Below are positions 1 to 8,420 of a stretch of DNA of 64,000 nucleotides, in pieces (positions within the stretch are counted from its first letter, which is position 1; every line of letters starts with the position of its first letter). The notes under the pieces are model-generated. The model was not told the DNA's origin. It saw only the letters and a program-made list of their open reading frames with translations, and did not search any database. Source of the DNA: Opitutia bacterium (GTDB taxonomy: Bacteria > Verrucomicrobiota > Verrucomicrobiia > Opitutales > Opitutaceae); the NCBI GenBank assembly GCA_016217545.1, contig JACRHT010000002.1, positions 62,001-126,000 of the forward strand, read 5' to 3'. The position numbers were made by a program, and so were the translations under genes.

Positions 1-2
1 TC

Positions 3-1673
3 GTCTTCTTCGGCACGCTGCTCTTTTTCGCGGCCTTCTTCCTCTGGCCGATCGCGCAAATTCTCCGCGGCGGCTTCGTCGATGCCGACGGCCACATCAC
101 GCTCGCCTACATTGCCGCCCTGCTCCGCGACCCCATCTATGTGGGGGCGCTGGCCAATTCATTTCTCCTCGCGCTGACGACCACCGCCTTCGCCCTCGGC
201 ATCGCGCTGCCGCTCGCAGTCGTTTCCGACCGCTACGCCTTTCCGGGTAAGAGCCTGCTCGGCGCCCTCGTCCTCGTGCCGATGATCCTGCCGCCCTTCG
301 TCGGTGCGATCGGCATCAAGCAAATCCTCGGGCAATACGGCGCGGTCAACAGCCTCATCGTCGCGCTGGGACTGCGGCCGCCCGGCTGGGCCTTCGACTG
401 GCTCGGCGCCAACCAGTTTCTCGGCATCGCGATCGTCAACGCGCTGTCGCTCTACCCGATCATCTACCTCAACGCCGTCGCCGCACTCGCCAATATCGAT
501 CCCGCACTCGAGGAAGCCGCGACCAACCTCGGTTGCACGGGCCTGCGTCGCTTCCGCAAGATCACGCTGCCGCTCATCACGCCGGGGCTCTTCGCCGGTG
601 GAACGATCGTCTTCATCTGGTCTTTCACCGATCTCGGCGTGCCGCTCATCTTCGACTACGCCCGCGTCACGCCGGTCCAGATTTTTCACGGTCTGAAGGA
701 CATTGGCGGCAACCCGTTCCCCTTCGCGCTCGTGGCGATCATGCTCGCCGCATCGGTTGCCATCTACGCTCTCGGGAAAGGCCTCTTCGGCCGCCAGAGC
801 CACGCCATGATGGCCAAGGCCACGCACTCCGGCGGACCGCGCACGCTCCACGGCCTCGCCGCCTGGACGGCCACGGCGCTCTTCGCCGGTGTGACGCTCG
901 TCGCCGTGCTGCCCCACCTCGGCGTGATTGCCGTGGCGTTCTCGCGCGAGTGGTATGGCACCGTTCTCCCGCAGCACCTCACGACGGAGAATTTCCAACT
1001 CGCACTCGGCCACGACCTCACCGTTCCCGCCATCGCCAACAGCCTCAAATACGCGAGTGCCGCCACGATCATCGATCTCCTGCTCGGCACCGCGCTCGCC
1101 TACGTCATCGTGCGCTCCCGCATCGCCGGCCGCGCCGTGCTCGATTTTCTCGCCATGCTGCCGCTCGCCGTGCCGGGCCTCGTGCTGGCCTTCGGCTATC
1201 TCGCCATGAGCCAGGAGGGAAAGTTCTTTTCCTTCCTCAACCCCATCGCGAATCCGACGCTCCTCCTGATCATCGCCTACTCCGTTCGTCGCCTGCCCTA
1301 CGTCGTGCGTTCGGCCGTCGCCGGTTTCCAGCAAACCAGCGAGACGCTCGAGGAAGCCGCACAAAACCTCGGCTGCCCTCCGCTCAAGGCGACATTCAAG
1401 ATCACGCTCCCGCTCATTCTCGCCAACCTCATCGCGGGCGGCCTGCTCGCGTTCTCCTTCGCGATGCTCGAGGTGTCCGACTCGCTCATCCTGGCGCAGA
1501 AGCAGGCCTTTTACCCGATCACGAAGGCCATCTACGAACTCTTCCAGCTGCTCGGCGACGGCAAGTTCCTTGCCTCCGCGCTCGGCGCGTGGGCCATGGC
1601 TTTCCTCGGCATCACGATCGCAGGTCTCGGCATTCTCCTGGGCCGCAAACTCGGCGCCATCTTCCGCGTCTAG
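3..1673 (+). CDS. ABC transporter permease, fused FbpB/ThiP type (5' end outside window)
   Basis: Inner-membrane permease of an ABC importer, most like the iron(III)/thiamine FbpB-ThiP group in which two permease halves are fused. The reading frame is open from the first bases of the window, so the N-terminus lies upstream; the first ATG in frame (141) falls inside a membrane segment and is not the start. Two copies of the EAA loop that contacts the ATPase are visible, one per half: LEEAATNLGCTGLRRF and LEEAAQNLGCPPLKATF, each followed by KITLPLI. About a dozen hydrophobic segments alternate with short loops. Its stop overlaps the convergent MFS gene by 4 bp. A solute-binding protein and ATPase of the same broad family lie at 11.8-14.6 kb on the other strand and could be partners, but genes upstream of the window may be instead. 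The substrate is not readable from the sequence. Confidence 0.88.
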   Translation, partial: VFFGTLLFFAAFFLWPIAQILRGGFVDADGHITLAYIAALLRDPIYVGALANSFLLALTTTAFALGIALPLAVVSDRYAFPGKSLLGALVLVPMILPPFVGAIGIKQILGQYGAVNSLIVALGLRPPGWAFDWLGANQFLGIAIVNALSLYPIIYLNAVAALANIDPALEEAATNLGCTGLRRFRKITLPLITPGLFAGGTIVFIWSFTDLGVPLIFDYARVTPVQIFHGLKDIGGNPFPFALVAIMLAASVAIYALGKGLFGRQSHAMMAKATHSGGPRTLHGLAAWTATALFAGVTLVAVLPHLGVIAVAFSREWYGTVLPQHLTTENFQLALGHDLTVPAIANSLKYASAATIIDLLLGTALAYVIVRSRIAGRAVLDFLAMLPLAVPGLVLAFGYLAMSQEGKFFSFLNPIANPTLLLIIAYSVRRLPYVVRSAVAGFQQTSETLEEAAQNLGCPPLKATFKITLPLILANLIAGGLLAFSFAMLEVSDSLILAQKQAFYPITKAIYELFQLLGDGKFLASALGAWAMAFLGITIAGLGILLGRKLGAIFRV

Positions 1674-2821
1674 GCCGAGCGACTCGGCTCTCCCGCCGCC
1701 CGCGGCAGCACGAAACCCAACGCCGCCACCGCGAGACCGAGCGCCGCGGTGAACAGGAAATACCGTCCGCCCTCGTGCAGCCCGAGCGCCGTGATCAGCA
1801 CCGGCGCGAAGCCCGCGAAGATCCGCCCGAGATTATACGCCGCGCCCGACAACGTCGTGCGGTAGCGCGCGAACACCTCGTTGAAATACGCCCCCATCAA
1901 CCCGAACGGCACGCCGTTCAACAACGGCAGGCTGAGCGCGAAAAACAAACTGCGCCCCGTCCAGCTCCAGCTCCAACACGCCACCGAAAGAGTCGTCAGT
2001 CCCGCCGCGTAGAGCCACAGCGCGCGCGTCACTCCGACGCGCCCCACGAGCCACGCACCGAACGCCATGCCGGGCGCGACGTTCAGCCAAAACAGCGCCG
2101 TGAACCACGGTGACTGCGGCAGCTCACGCGCATAGAAGACGTTCATCGTGCCGCTCGCGATCGTCAGGCTCGCGATCGCGAGGCAGACGAGAAACGCACC
2201 GCCTTGCACCCGCCACGCGCCGCGCGGCGGGCCAGCCGATTTCGCCTCATCCACCACCGGCTCCGCCAGCGCCCGCCAACGCCACAGCGCCAACACCGCC
2301 ACCGGCACGAGCGACGCCGCGAACAGCACGCGCCAGCCCACGACCGGCAAGGCGAACCGCGCCGCCATCGCCGCGAGCAGCCCGCCCAGAATCGCGAACT
2401 GCAGCCACGCCGAGAACCGATACCGCACCGCACCCGTCACCCGCTCGGCGAGATACGTGTGACTGATTCCCCATTCCGCGCCGAGCGCGAGCGACGCGAG
2501 CAAACGGAACGCCAGCAAGCTCCCTACGTTCCACGCGAGGCTGATGCCCGCGATGCCGATGCCGTAGAGCGCGAACGTCGCCAGCATCGCGCGACCTCTT
2601 CCCGCGCGGTCGGCCAAAAATCCGAACAACAGCGAACCGGCACCGACGCCCGCCAGCCCGGCAAACTGCAGCCAGCTGCTCTGCGTCGGCGTCAGCGCGA
2701 ACTCGGCCGCCAGTGCGCGCTCCAGATAGACGAACAGGTAAAGGTCGTAGTAATCGAAAAACAGCCCGACGAACGCCGTCCAATAGATGGTCGCCGGAGA
2801 CGGAGCCGCGCGCGCGCTCAC
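1670..2821 (-). CDS. MFS transporter
   Basis: Major facilitator superfamily carrier of the inner membrane, about 383 residues with roughly 12 hydrophobic segments. Loop 2-3 carries the MFS signature in the form GFLADRAGRGRAM. The segment FFDYYDLYLFVYLERAL in the first helix resembles the sialate/aromatic acid:H+ and sugar-phosphate porter groups, but the substrate cannot be assigned. I chose the GTG start at 2821 because it overlaps the TGA of the upstream TPR gene in a GTGA arrangement and puts the first membrane segment about 10 residues in. The longer open frame upstream gives a low-complexity Gly/Arg stretch that is only the shadow of the TPR gene. Last gene of the trpD-glmM-TPR-MFS minus-strand run. 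Confidence 0.85.
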   Translation of the reverse strand: MSARAAPSPATIYWTAFVGLFFDYYDLYLFVYLERALAAEFALTPTQSSWLQFAGLAGVGAGSLLFGFLADRAGRGRAMLATFALYGIGIAGISLAWNVGSLLAFRLLASLALGAEWGISHTYLAERVTGAVRYRFSAWLQFAILGGLLAAMAARFALPVVGWRVLFAASLVPVAVLALWRWRALAEPVVDEAKSAGPPRGAWRVQGGAFLVCLAIASLTIASGTMNVFYARELPQSPWFTALFWLNVAPGMAFGAWLVGRVGVTRALWLYAAGLTTLSVACWSWSWTGRSLFFALSLPLLNGVPFGLMGAYFNEVFARYRTTLSGAAYNLGRIFAGFAPVLITALGLHEGGRYFLFTAALGLAVAALGFVLPRAAGEPSRSA

Positions 2822-3453
2822 TGTTTCACCTTCGCCCGGAAATCGCCGCCCTCGTCCCACCGGCCCGCCTTCATCGTTTGCGCGACCGACGCGTCCTTCA
2901 GCAGCGCCTGCGCCGGACCGTTGATCGACTCGCGCGCCAGCACCGCCTCCGCGCACCGCACCGCCGCGTCCGCGCGACCCGCGCCGAGATGCGCCCGGCC
3001 GAGCGCCACGAGAGTCTCGAGATCGTCCGGCGCGTTTTCCCGCAACGCCTCGAACGCGAACACCGCCGTCTCATGCCAACCGAGCGCGCTCGCAGCGTTG
3101 CCGAGCAAACGCAGTCCCGGCGCGCTGGCCGGATCGGCATCGAGCATCTTCTGCGCGCTGGCCAGCGCCTTCGCCGGATCCTTCGCCAGCGCGGAATTGC
3201 CGCTCAGCAGGAACGGCGCGGTGGAAACGCTCCCGAGCGCCTTCGCGAAAAACCCGCCCTTGCCCGCCGCGCCCTTTTTCAGCTGCGCCGCGCGCTGCAA
3301 TTTGCGCACCGGCAGGCAACCCGGCGCGACCGCGAGCACGTCGCGCGAGAGTTCGATGGCGTAATCGAAATTCCCGCGCTCGAACGCCGTGCGCGCGCTC
3401 TCCACGAGTTTCTGCAACCGGGGCTCGAGCGAAGCGACGGATTGTTCGGCCAT
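2818..3453 (-). CDS. TPR-repeat protein
   Basis: A 211-residue alpha-helical protein with TPR-like repeats, for example around ARTAFERGNFDYAIELSRDV near the N-terminus and LVALGRAHLGAGRADAAV near residue 150. There is no signal peptide and no membrane segment, so it is probably cytoplasmic; TPRs mediate protein-protein contacts. It lies 42 bp downstream of glmM and is probably translationally coupled to the MFS gene through a 4-bp GTGA overlap. No enzymatic motif is visible and I do not recognise a specific family. Confidence 0.8.
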   Translation of the reverse strand: MAEQSVASLEPRLQKLVESARTAFERGNFDYAIELSRDVLAVAPGCLPVRKLQRAAQLKKGAAGKGGFFAKALGSVSTAPFLLSGNSALAKDPAKALASAQKMLDADPASAPGLRLLGNAASALGWHETAVFAFEALRENAPDDLETLVALGRAHLGAGRADAAVRCAEAVLARESINGPAQALLKDASVAQTMKAGRWDEGGDFRAKVKQ

Positions 3454-3495
3454 GGCAGCGGGATGCCAGCGCGGTGCGCGGCGCGCAAGCGCGGC

Positions 3496-4833
3496 TTACA
3501 ACACCTCGAGATCGCGCCGGGTGGCCTGCTCGAGCCGCGCCAGCGCGGCGCCGACGATTTCGTCGGTCGGCCCCTCGACCAGCAGACGCAGCTTCGGCTC
3601 GGTGCCCGAGTAGCGCACCAGCACGCGTCCGCTGCTGCCCAGCTCGCGCTCCAGCGCGGCGATCGTCGCGGGCAAGGTCGGCAGGTGATCCAACGGTTTC
3701 TTCTCGCGCACCGTGAGCGCGGCAGTGACTTGGGGGAATTTCCGCAGCTGACGCCGCAGCTGTGAGAGCGGCTGGCCGGTTGCGAGCATGACTTCGAGAA
3801 CCTTGAGCGCGGCAACGAGACCATCGCCCGTCGGCGAGACGTCCGCGCAAATCACATGGCCCGACGATTCGCCGCCGAGTGTCGCGTGGTCCGCGAGCAT
3901 GCGCTCAATCACGTAGCGGTCGCCCACCGGCGTCCGCGCGACCTTGCCGCCCGCGGCCGCCAGCGCGGCGTCGACGCCAAGGTTGCTCTGCACCGTGATC
4001 ACGAGCTGCCCGTGCGCGAGCCGCCCGCATTTCAACGCATGCAAGGCGAGCACGGTTAGAATCTCGTCGCCGTCGAGGACGTCGCCGTTCTCGTCGCAGA
4101 GAATACAACGATCCGCGTCGCCATCGTGCGCGATGCCGAGGCGGGCGCCGTGTGCTTGGACCGCTGCGGCCATCTGTTCCGGATGCTGGCTGCCGACGGC
4201 GGCGTTGATATTGTTGCCGTCGGGCGAGCAACCGATCGTGACGACGTCCGCGCCGAGTTGCGTGAGCACCGCGTGGCTCGTGTGACACCCCGCGCCGTTC
4301 GCCGCATCGAGCACGATCTTCCAGCCGCGCAACGCGCCGACCGGCAGCAGGCGCACAGCGGTCGCGACGTAGAGCGAACGCGCGTCGAAATTCTCCAGCG
4401 CTCCGTGCGACGACGCCGCCGCGTCGGGCAACAACGCCTCGATGCGCGACTCCTCGTCGTCGGTGAGCTTGATGCCGGTCGGACCGAAAAACTTGATGCC
4501 GTTGTCCGCCGCCGGATTGTGCGACGCCGTGATCACCACGCCGAACGCCGCGGGAGTGGACCGCAGCGCGAGGCTCACGGCCGGAGTCGGCACGACACCG
4601 AGACTCACCGGCTTGAAACCTTCCGCCGCCAACCCGCCGGCCAGCGCAGCCTCGAGGCTCGCACCGGACGCGCGCGTATCGCGTCCGATAAAGACGACCG
4701 GCGACGCGGCTCCGTTTTCACGTGCGAACCGCGCTGCGGCCGCGCCGAGCCGCGAGGCGAACGCCTCGTTCATCGTCGCGCTGCCGTAGGCACCGCGCAC
4801 GCCGTCCGTGCCGAAATACTTCCGCGAACCCAT
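3496..4833 (-). CDS. glmM: phosphoglucosamine mutase
   Basis: Converts glucosamine-6-phosphate to glucosamine-1-phosphate, supplying UDP-GlcNAc for peptidoglycan and lipid A in the cytoplasm. The 445-residue length is normal for GlmM. The start MGSRKYFGTDGVRG is the family N-terminus. The active-site phosphoserine loop is ITASHNP (Ser about 104), the Mg-binding loop is DGDAD (Asp 237, 239, 241), the sugar-binding loop is GGESSGH, and the C-terminal phosphate-binding loop is RYSGTEPKLR. Only 3 bp separate it from trpD upstream, so the two are co-transcribed. Here glmM sits with trpD and transporter genes rather than with folP or ftsH as in many bacteria. Confidence 0.96.
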   Translation of the reverse strand: MGSRKYFGTDGVRGAYGSATMNEAFASRLGAAAARFARENGAASPVVFIGRDTRASGASLEAALAGGLAAEGFKPVSLGVVPTPAVSLALRSTPAAFGVVITASHNPAADNGIKFFGPTGIKLTDDEESRIEALLPDAAASSHGALENFDARSLYVATAVRLLPVGALRGWKIVLDAANGAGCHTSHAVLTQLGADVVTIGCSPDGNNINAAVGSQHPEQMAAAVQAHGARLGIAHDGDADRCILCDENGDVLDGDEILTVLALHALKCGRLAHGQLVITVQSNLGVDAALAAAGGKVARTPVGDRYVIERMLADHATLGGESSGHVICADVSPTGDGLVAALKVLEVMLATGQPLSQLRRQLRKFPQVTAALTVREKKPLDHLPTLPATIAALERELGSSGRVLVRYSGTEPKLRLLVEGPTDEIVGAALARLEQATRRDLEVL

Positions 4834-4836
4834 CCC

Positions 4837-5880
4837 CTACGAACGATAGAATTCGAGGGTGTCGGCAATCTTTTTGGCGACCGCTCCGCCGAACAACAGC
4901 TCGCGCGCGACCGGCACGCCGCTGCGCAGGTCCGGCTGACGCCCGGCGATCCACAAGCCCATGGCGGCCACCGCGACGATCGTGTCCATCAACCCGCGCG
5001 GCGCCTTGCCGGCGAGGATCGCCTCGGTGAGCGCGCGGTTCGTCGCCACGTCGCCGCCGATCAGGTCCGCAAACGGCGCGCGTTCCATGCCGAAGTCCGC
5101 CGGCGTCCAGTTCGCCGTCGCGCCTTTCAGGCGGCCGACACCCGCGACGAGATTGTCCGTGGCGGTGGTCCACTCGTCGATGCCGCGCCCGGACTCGATC
5201 ACGCCGTGGGCCACGATGCCGGCGGGGCACTCGAGCGCGGCGAGTGTCGTGGCGAACTTCTCCACCAGCGCCGGCGAATAGACTCCGAGCATCACGTGCG
5301 CCGGACGGCCGGGGTTGATGAGCGGACCGAGGATGTTGAAGATCGTGCGTTGCCCGCGCGCGGCGAGCGCCTTGCGGGCGGGTGCGATGTGCTTGAACGT
5401 CGGGTGATACGCCGGCGCGAAGAAGAAACAGAATCCCAGCTCGCGCAGCGCGGCGCGGGTCTTCTCCGGCGAAGCCTGCAAATCGAGACCGAACGACGCC
5501 ATCAGGTCGGCGCTGCCGCATTTCGAGGTGATGCCGGCGTTGCCGTGCTTCATCACCGGCACGCCCGCGGCAGCGAGCGTCAGCGTGACGAGCGTGGAGA
5601 CGTTGAAGCCGCCGGCGTGGTCGCCCCCGGTGCCGACGATGTCGAGCGCGTGCGGCGCCCATTCCTGGACGCCCGGATCGCGCGCGACCTCGCGGTAGGT
5701 GCGTGCGAAGGCGGCAATCTCCTCCGCGGTCTCGCCCTTGGTCGCGAGCGCGGCGAGAAAATCGATCTTGGTCGCCTCCGCGATATCGGGGCTGGCCAGC
5801 GCGAGCGCGGCGGAGCGCGCTTCGGCGGGGGCAAGGTCGCGGCGCGCGTGGAGTTCTTGAGTCAGTTGCTCGAGCAACAT
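4837..5880 (-). CDS. trpD: anthranilate phosphoribosyltransferase
   Basis: Transfers the phosphoribosyl group of PRPP to anthranilate in tryptophan synthesis. The 347-residue protein has the PRPP glycine loop DIVGTGGD (83-87 GTGGD), followed by FNVSTL, then KHGNAGITSKCGSADL, which matches the conserved KHGN..S...GSAD block, and NILGPLINP later. The N-terminal helical domain begins MLLEQLTQELHARRDL. It is an orphan: no other trp gene is adjacent. It heads the run trpD-glmM-TPR-MFS. The loop is slightly variant (DHAGGFN instead of DGANTFN), so a TrpD-like paralogue is possible, but full length and motif content favour TrpD. Confidence 0.88.
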   Translation of the reverse strand: MLLEQLTQELHARRDLAPAEARSAALALASPDIAEATKIDFLAALATKGETAEEIAAFARTYREVARDPGVQEWAPHALDIVGTGGDHAGGFNVSTLVTLTLAAAGVPVMKHGNAGITSKCGSADLMASFGLDLQASPEKTRAALRELGFCFFFAPAYHPTFKHIAPARKALAARGQRTIFNILGPLINPGRPAHVMLGVYSPALVEKFATTLAALECPAGIVAHGVIESGRGIDEWTTATDNLVAGVGRLKGATANWTPADFGMERAPFADLIGGDVATNRALTEAILAGKAPRGLMDTIVAVAAMGLWIAGRQPDLRSGVPVARELLFGGAVAKKIADTLEFYRS

Positions 5881-5963
5881 CGGCGCGCATCAAAGACGGA
5901 GGTCGCGCGGGACGGCAAAGCATAATTCTCGACACGTCTGGTCCGTTTGCGAACGCTCGCTCT

Positions 5964-6998
5964 GTGTTTCTCCGAATTACGGGTCGCCTCCTGTCTGTCA
6001 TAGCAGCCTGCGTCGCGTTGAGCGTCGCGCACGCCGCCGAGCCGGCGTCGAAGAAGAGAGTGCCGCGCGAACCGGCGCCGAAGCCCGTCGCGGAGCTGAG
6101 CGCGACCGATGCCCTCGTGCTCGGCGTCGTGGAAGGCGTGACCGAGTTCCTGCCGATCTCGTCGACGGGACACCTGATCATCGCCAGCCAGATGCTCGGC
6201 CTGGAGTCCGACAAGCCGCTCACGAACGCAGCGGGCGAACCGCTCTGGTATAAGAAGCCCTCCGAGAAGCATCCGCAGGGCGAGCCGCTCACGTTGAAGC
6301 TCGCGGCGGACACCTATACGGTCGTCATCCAGGTCGGCGCGATCCTCGCGGTGGTTTTCATGTATTGGTCGCAGCTGGTGAACATGCTCATCGGATTGTT
6401 CGGGCGAAGCAGCTCGGGGTTTCGTCTGCTGCGGAACGTGCTGCTGGCCTTCGTGCCGGTGGCGGTGATCGGCTTCGCGCTGCACGACCTGATCGACAAA
6501 TACCTTTTCTCCATCGGCGCAGTGGTGGCCGCCCAAATCGGCGGAGCCCTGATCATGCTCTGGGCGGAACACTGGCGAAAAAAGAACTCCGGCATCGGAT
6601 TCTCGAAGGCCGATCCTGCGGACATGACCGCGGGCAAGGCCGTGGGCATCGGTTTCGCGCAGTGCCTCGCGCTGTGGCCGGGCACGAGCCGCTCGATGGT
6701 GACGATCGTCGGCGGTTACTTGGCGGGCCTGACGCCGGTGAAGGCTGCGGAGTTCAGCTTCCTAGTCGGGCTGCCCACCCTCGCTGGTGCGGCGGTCTAT
6801 AAGTCCTACAAGTCCGGCGCGGCCATGATCGAAGTCTTCGGCTGGTCGAGCGTGCTGCTGGGCTGCGTGGTGGCGGCGGTTTCGGCGGCGCTGGCGGTGA
6901 AATTCTTCGTGCGATTCCTGTCGCGCAACGGTCTGGCGCTGTTCGCCTATTACCGCATCGCGGTGGCGGTGGTGTTGGCCGCATTTTACCTGTTCTAA
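5964..6998 (+). CDS. uppP: undecaprenyl-diphosphatase UppP/BacA, with N-terminal extension
   Basis: Integral membrane enzyme that dephosphorylates undecaprenyl diphosphate to recycle the lipid carrier for peptidoglycan and surface polysaccharides. Signature motifs are present: LGVVEGVTEFLPISSTGH (the ExxxE motif and His) and the phosphate-binding PGTSRSMVTI. At about 344 residues it is longer than the usual 265-290. The extra length is an N-terminal hydrophobic, signal-like segment ending in AHAAEP plus a Pro/Lys-rich linker, and a hydrophilic insert around GEPLWYKKPSEKHPQGEPL after the first helix. I chose the GTG at 5964 (VFLRITGRLL) because it opens the hydrophobic segment; frame further upstream is shadow of trpD. 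No clear Shine-Dalgarno is visible, so the start is uncertain. Confidence 0.92.
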   Translation: MFLRITGRLLSVIAACVALSVAHAAEPASKKRVPREPAPKPVAELSATDALVLGVVEGVTEFLPISSTGHLIIASQMLGLESDKPLTNAAGEPLWYKKPSEKHPQGEPLTLKLAADTYTVVIQVGAILAVVFMYWSQLVNMLIGLFGRSSSGFRLLRNVLLAFVPVAVIGFALHDLIDKYLFSIGAVVAAQIGGALIMLWAEHWRKKNSGIGFSKADPADMTAGKAVGIGFAQCLALWPGTSRSMVTIVGGYLAGLTPVKAAEFSFLVGLPTLAGAAVYKSYKSGAAMIEVFGWSSVLLGCVVAAVSAALAVKFFVRFLSRNGLALFAYYRIAVAVVLAAFYLF

Positions 6999-7027
6999 GG
7001 TCTCGTCAGCGCGGGCAGTTAAACGTC

Positions 7028-7056
7028 TTGACGGGGTCGCAGGCCGAACCTTACCT
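7028..7056 (+). promoter_or_regulatory. candidate promoter for rpmF-plsX-fabH
   Basis: TTGACG at 7028-7033 is a good -35 hexamer; 17 bp later lies TTACCT (7051-7056), a poor -10. It lies in the 124-bp gap before rpmF, the natural place for a promoter of the downstream run. Only spacing and the -35 support it. Confidence 0.3.
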
Positions 7057-7122
7057 CCTCGACCTTCCAACCGAAACTAGCGGCCAGTCCACGCGTCGGG
7101 CCGCACTACTCAACCACTTACC

Positions 7123-7299
7123 ATGGCCAATCCGAAACGTAAGCAATCCAAGCGCCGCAGCGCCAACCGCCGCGCGGCCAACGCCTTCAAAGCCCCGCAG
7201 GTCGCCAAAGACAGCGACGGCGGCGCCTTCCGCCCGCACCGCGTGAACCCGAAGACGGGTCTCTATCGCGGCCGTCAGGTGCTCGACGTCACGGTCTGA
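7123..7299 (+). CDS. rpmF: 50S ribosomal protein L32
   Basis: Small basic protein of the large ribosomal subunit, 58 residues. It starts MANPKRKQSKRRSANRRAA, the typical L32 N-terminus (family MAVPKRKxSKSR), and continues to FRPHRVNPKTGLYRGRQV, which matches the L32 C-terminal block. The zinc-binding cysteines found in some L32 proteins are absent. It directly precedes plsX and fabH, the widely conserved rpmF-plsX-fabH order, which supports the call. The usual upstream yceD/DUF177 neighbour is missing; uppP is there instead. Confidence 0.93.
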   Translation: MANPKRKQSKRRSANRRAANAFKAPQVAKDSDGGAFRPHRVNPKTGLYRGRQVLDVTV

Positions 7300-7351
7300 T
7301 TTCATCCGGCAGCTTCCTGCTATCCAACCCGAAGCCGCCAGTTCCACGCCG

Positions 7352-8407
7352 TTGCCGCCCCGCATCGCCGTCGATGCCATGGGCGGCGACTTGGGCCCTG
7401 CGGAAGTAGTCGCGGCGGTCAAAATCGCTCTTTCCGAGGACGCAGACCTCGCGCCCATCGTCTTGGTGGGCCAACAGGAGGTGCTGACTCCCCTCGTCGC
7501 CGAAGCCGGCCTCGCCGGCAGTTCGCGCGTGTCGATCGTGCACGCCTCCGAGGTGATCACGATGGACGACAAACCCCTCAAGGCGCTCAAGACCAAGAAA
7601 GACGCCTCGATGGTCCGCGCGATCGAGCTCGTGAAGTCGGGCGAGGCCAAGGTCGCCGTCAGCTCCGGCAACACCGGCGCGCTCATGGCCGGCGGCACGC
7701 TCCGCCTGCGCACCATGAACGGCGTCGATCGCCCCGCACTCGCGGCGGTCATCCCTCGCGAAGGCGGGCACTTCGTGCTCATCGACGCCGGCGCCAATCC
7801 CGAGGCGAAGCCCGAGCACCTGATGCACAACGCCATCCTCGGCGCCGACTACGCCCGCGTCATTCTCGGCCTCGATAACCCGCGCGTCGGCCTCCTTACG
7901 ATCGGCACCGAAGAAGGCAAAGGCAACGCGCTCGTCACCGAGACGAACGACCTGTTGAAGAAGATCAACGGCGTCGTGAACTACGTCGGTCCGATCGAGG
8001 GCTTCCAGGTTTTCCGCAACCACGTCGACGTGGTCGTGTGCGACGGTTTCGTCGGCAACACGCTCCTCAAGACGTGGGAGTCGCTCGCGAAATTCATCAC
8101 CGGCATGCTCAAGGACGAGCTGAAGCAAAGTCCCGTGCGCATGGCCGGAGCGGTCCTCGCCAAGGGTGCCTTCAGCGCCTTGAAGGACCGCATGAATCCC
8201 GACCGCTACGGCGGCGCGCCGCTCCTCGGCGTCCGCGGCAACATTCTCAAGGCCCACGGTTCATCCAACCGCCACGCTTGGGCCAGCGCCATCCGCGCCG
8301 CTGGCAAAATCATCCGTCAGGACCTTTACCACCGCATCGAAGACGACGTCGCCAAGGCCAACGAGCTCATCCAAGCCGCGCCCGGCGTGTCGCCGACGAA
8401 TAACTGA
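7352..8407 (+). CDS. plsX: phosphate acyltransferase PlsX
   Basis: Makes acyl-phosphate from acyl-ACP as the first step of phospholipid synthesis; soluble and membrane-associated. The 351-residue protein begins PPRIAVDAMGGDLGPAEVV, the hallmark N-terminus (DxMGGDxGP). Other blocks include SSGNTGALMAGG, LIDAGANPEAKPEHLMHNA and CDGFVGNTLLKTWES. The start is a TTG at 7352: no ATG or GTG occurs in frame between the rpmF stop and this motif, and the position matches other PlsX proteins. It lies 52 bp after rpmF and 13 bp before fabH. Confidence 0.95.
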   Translation: MPPRIAVDAMGGDLGPAEVVAAVKIALSEDADLAPIVLVGQQEVLTPLVAEAGLAGSSRVSIVHASEVITMDDKPLKALKTKKDASMVRAIELVKSGEAKVAVSSGNTGALMAGGTLRLRTMNGVDRPALAAVIPREGGHFVLIDAGANPEAKPEHLMHNAILGADYARVILGLDNPRVGLLTIGTEEGKGNALVTETNDLLKKINGVVNYVGPIEGFQVFRNHVDVVVCDGFVGNTLLKTWESLAKFITGMLKDELKQSPVRMAGAVLAKGAFSALKDRMNPDRYGGAPLLGVRGNILKAHGSSNRHAWASAIRAAGKIIRQDLYHRIEDDVAKANELIQAAPGVSPTNN

Positions 8408-8420
8408 TCCCTTTTTACCT

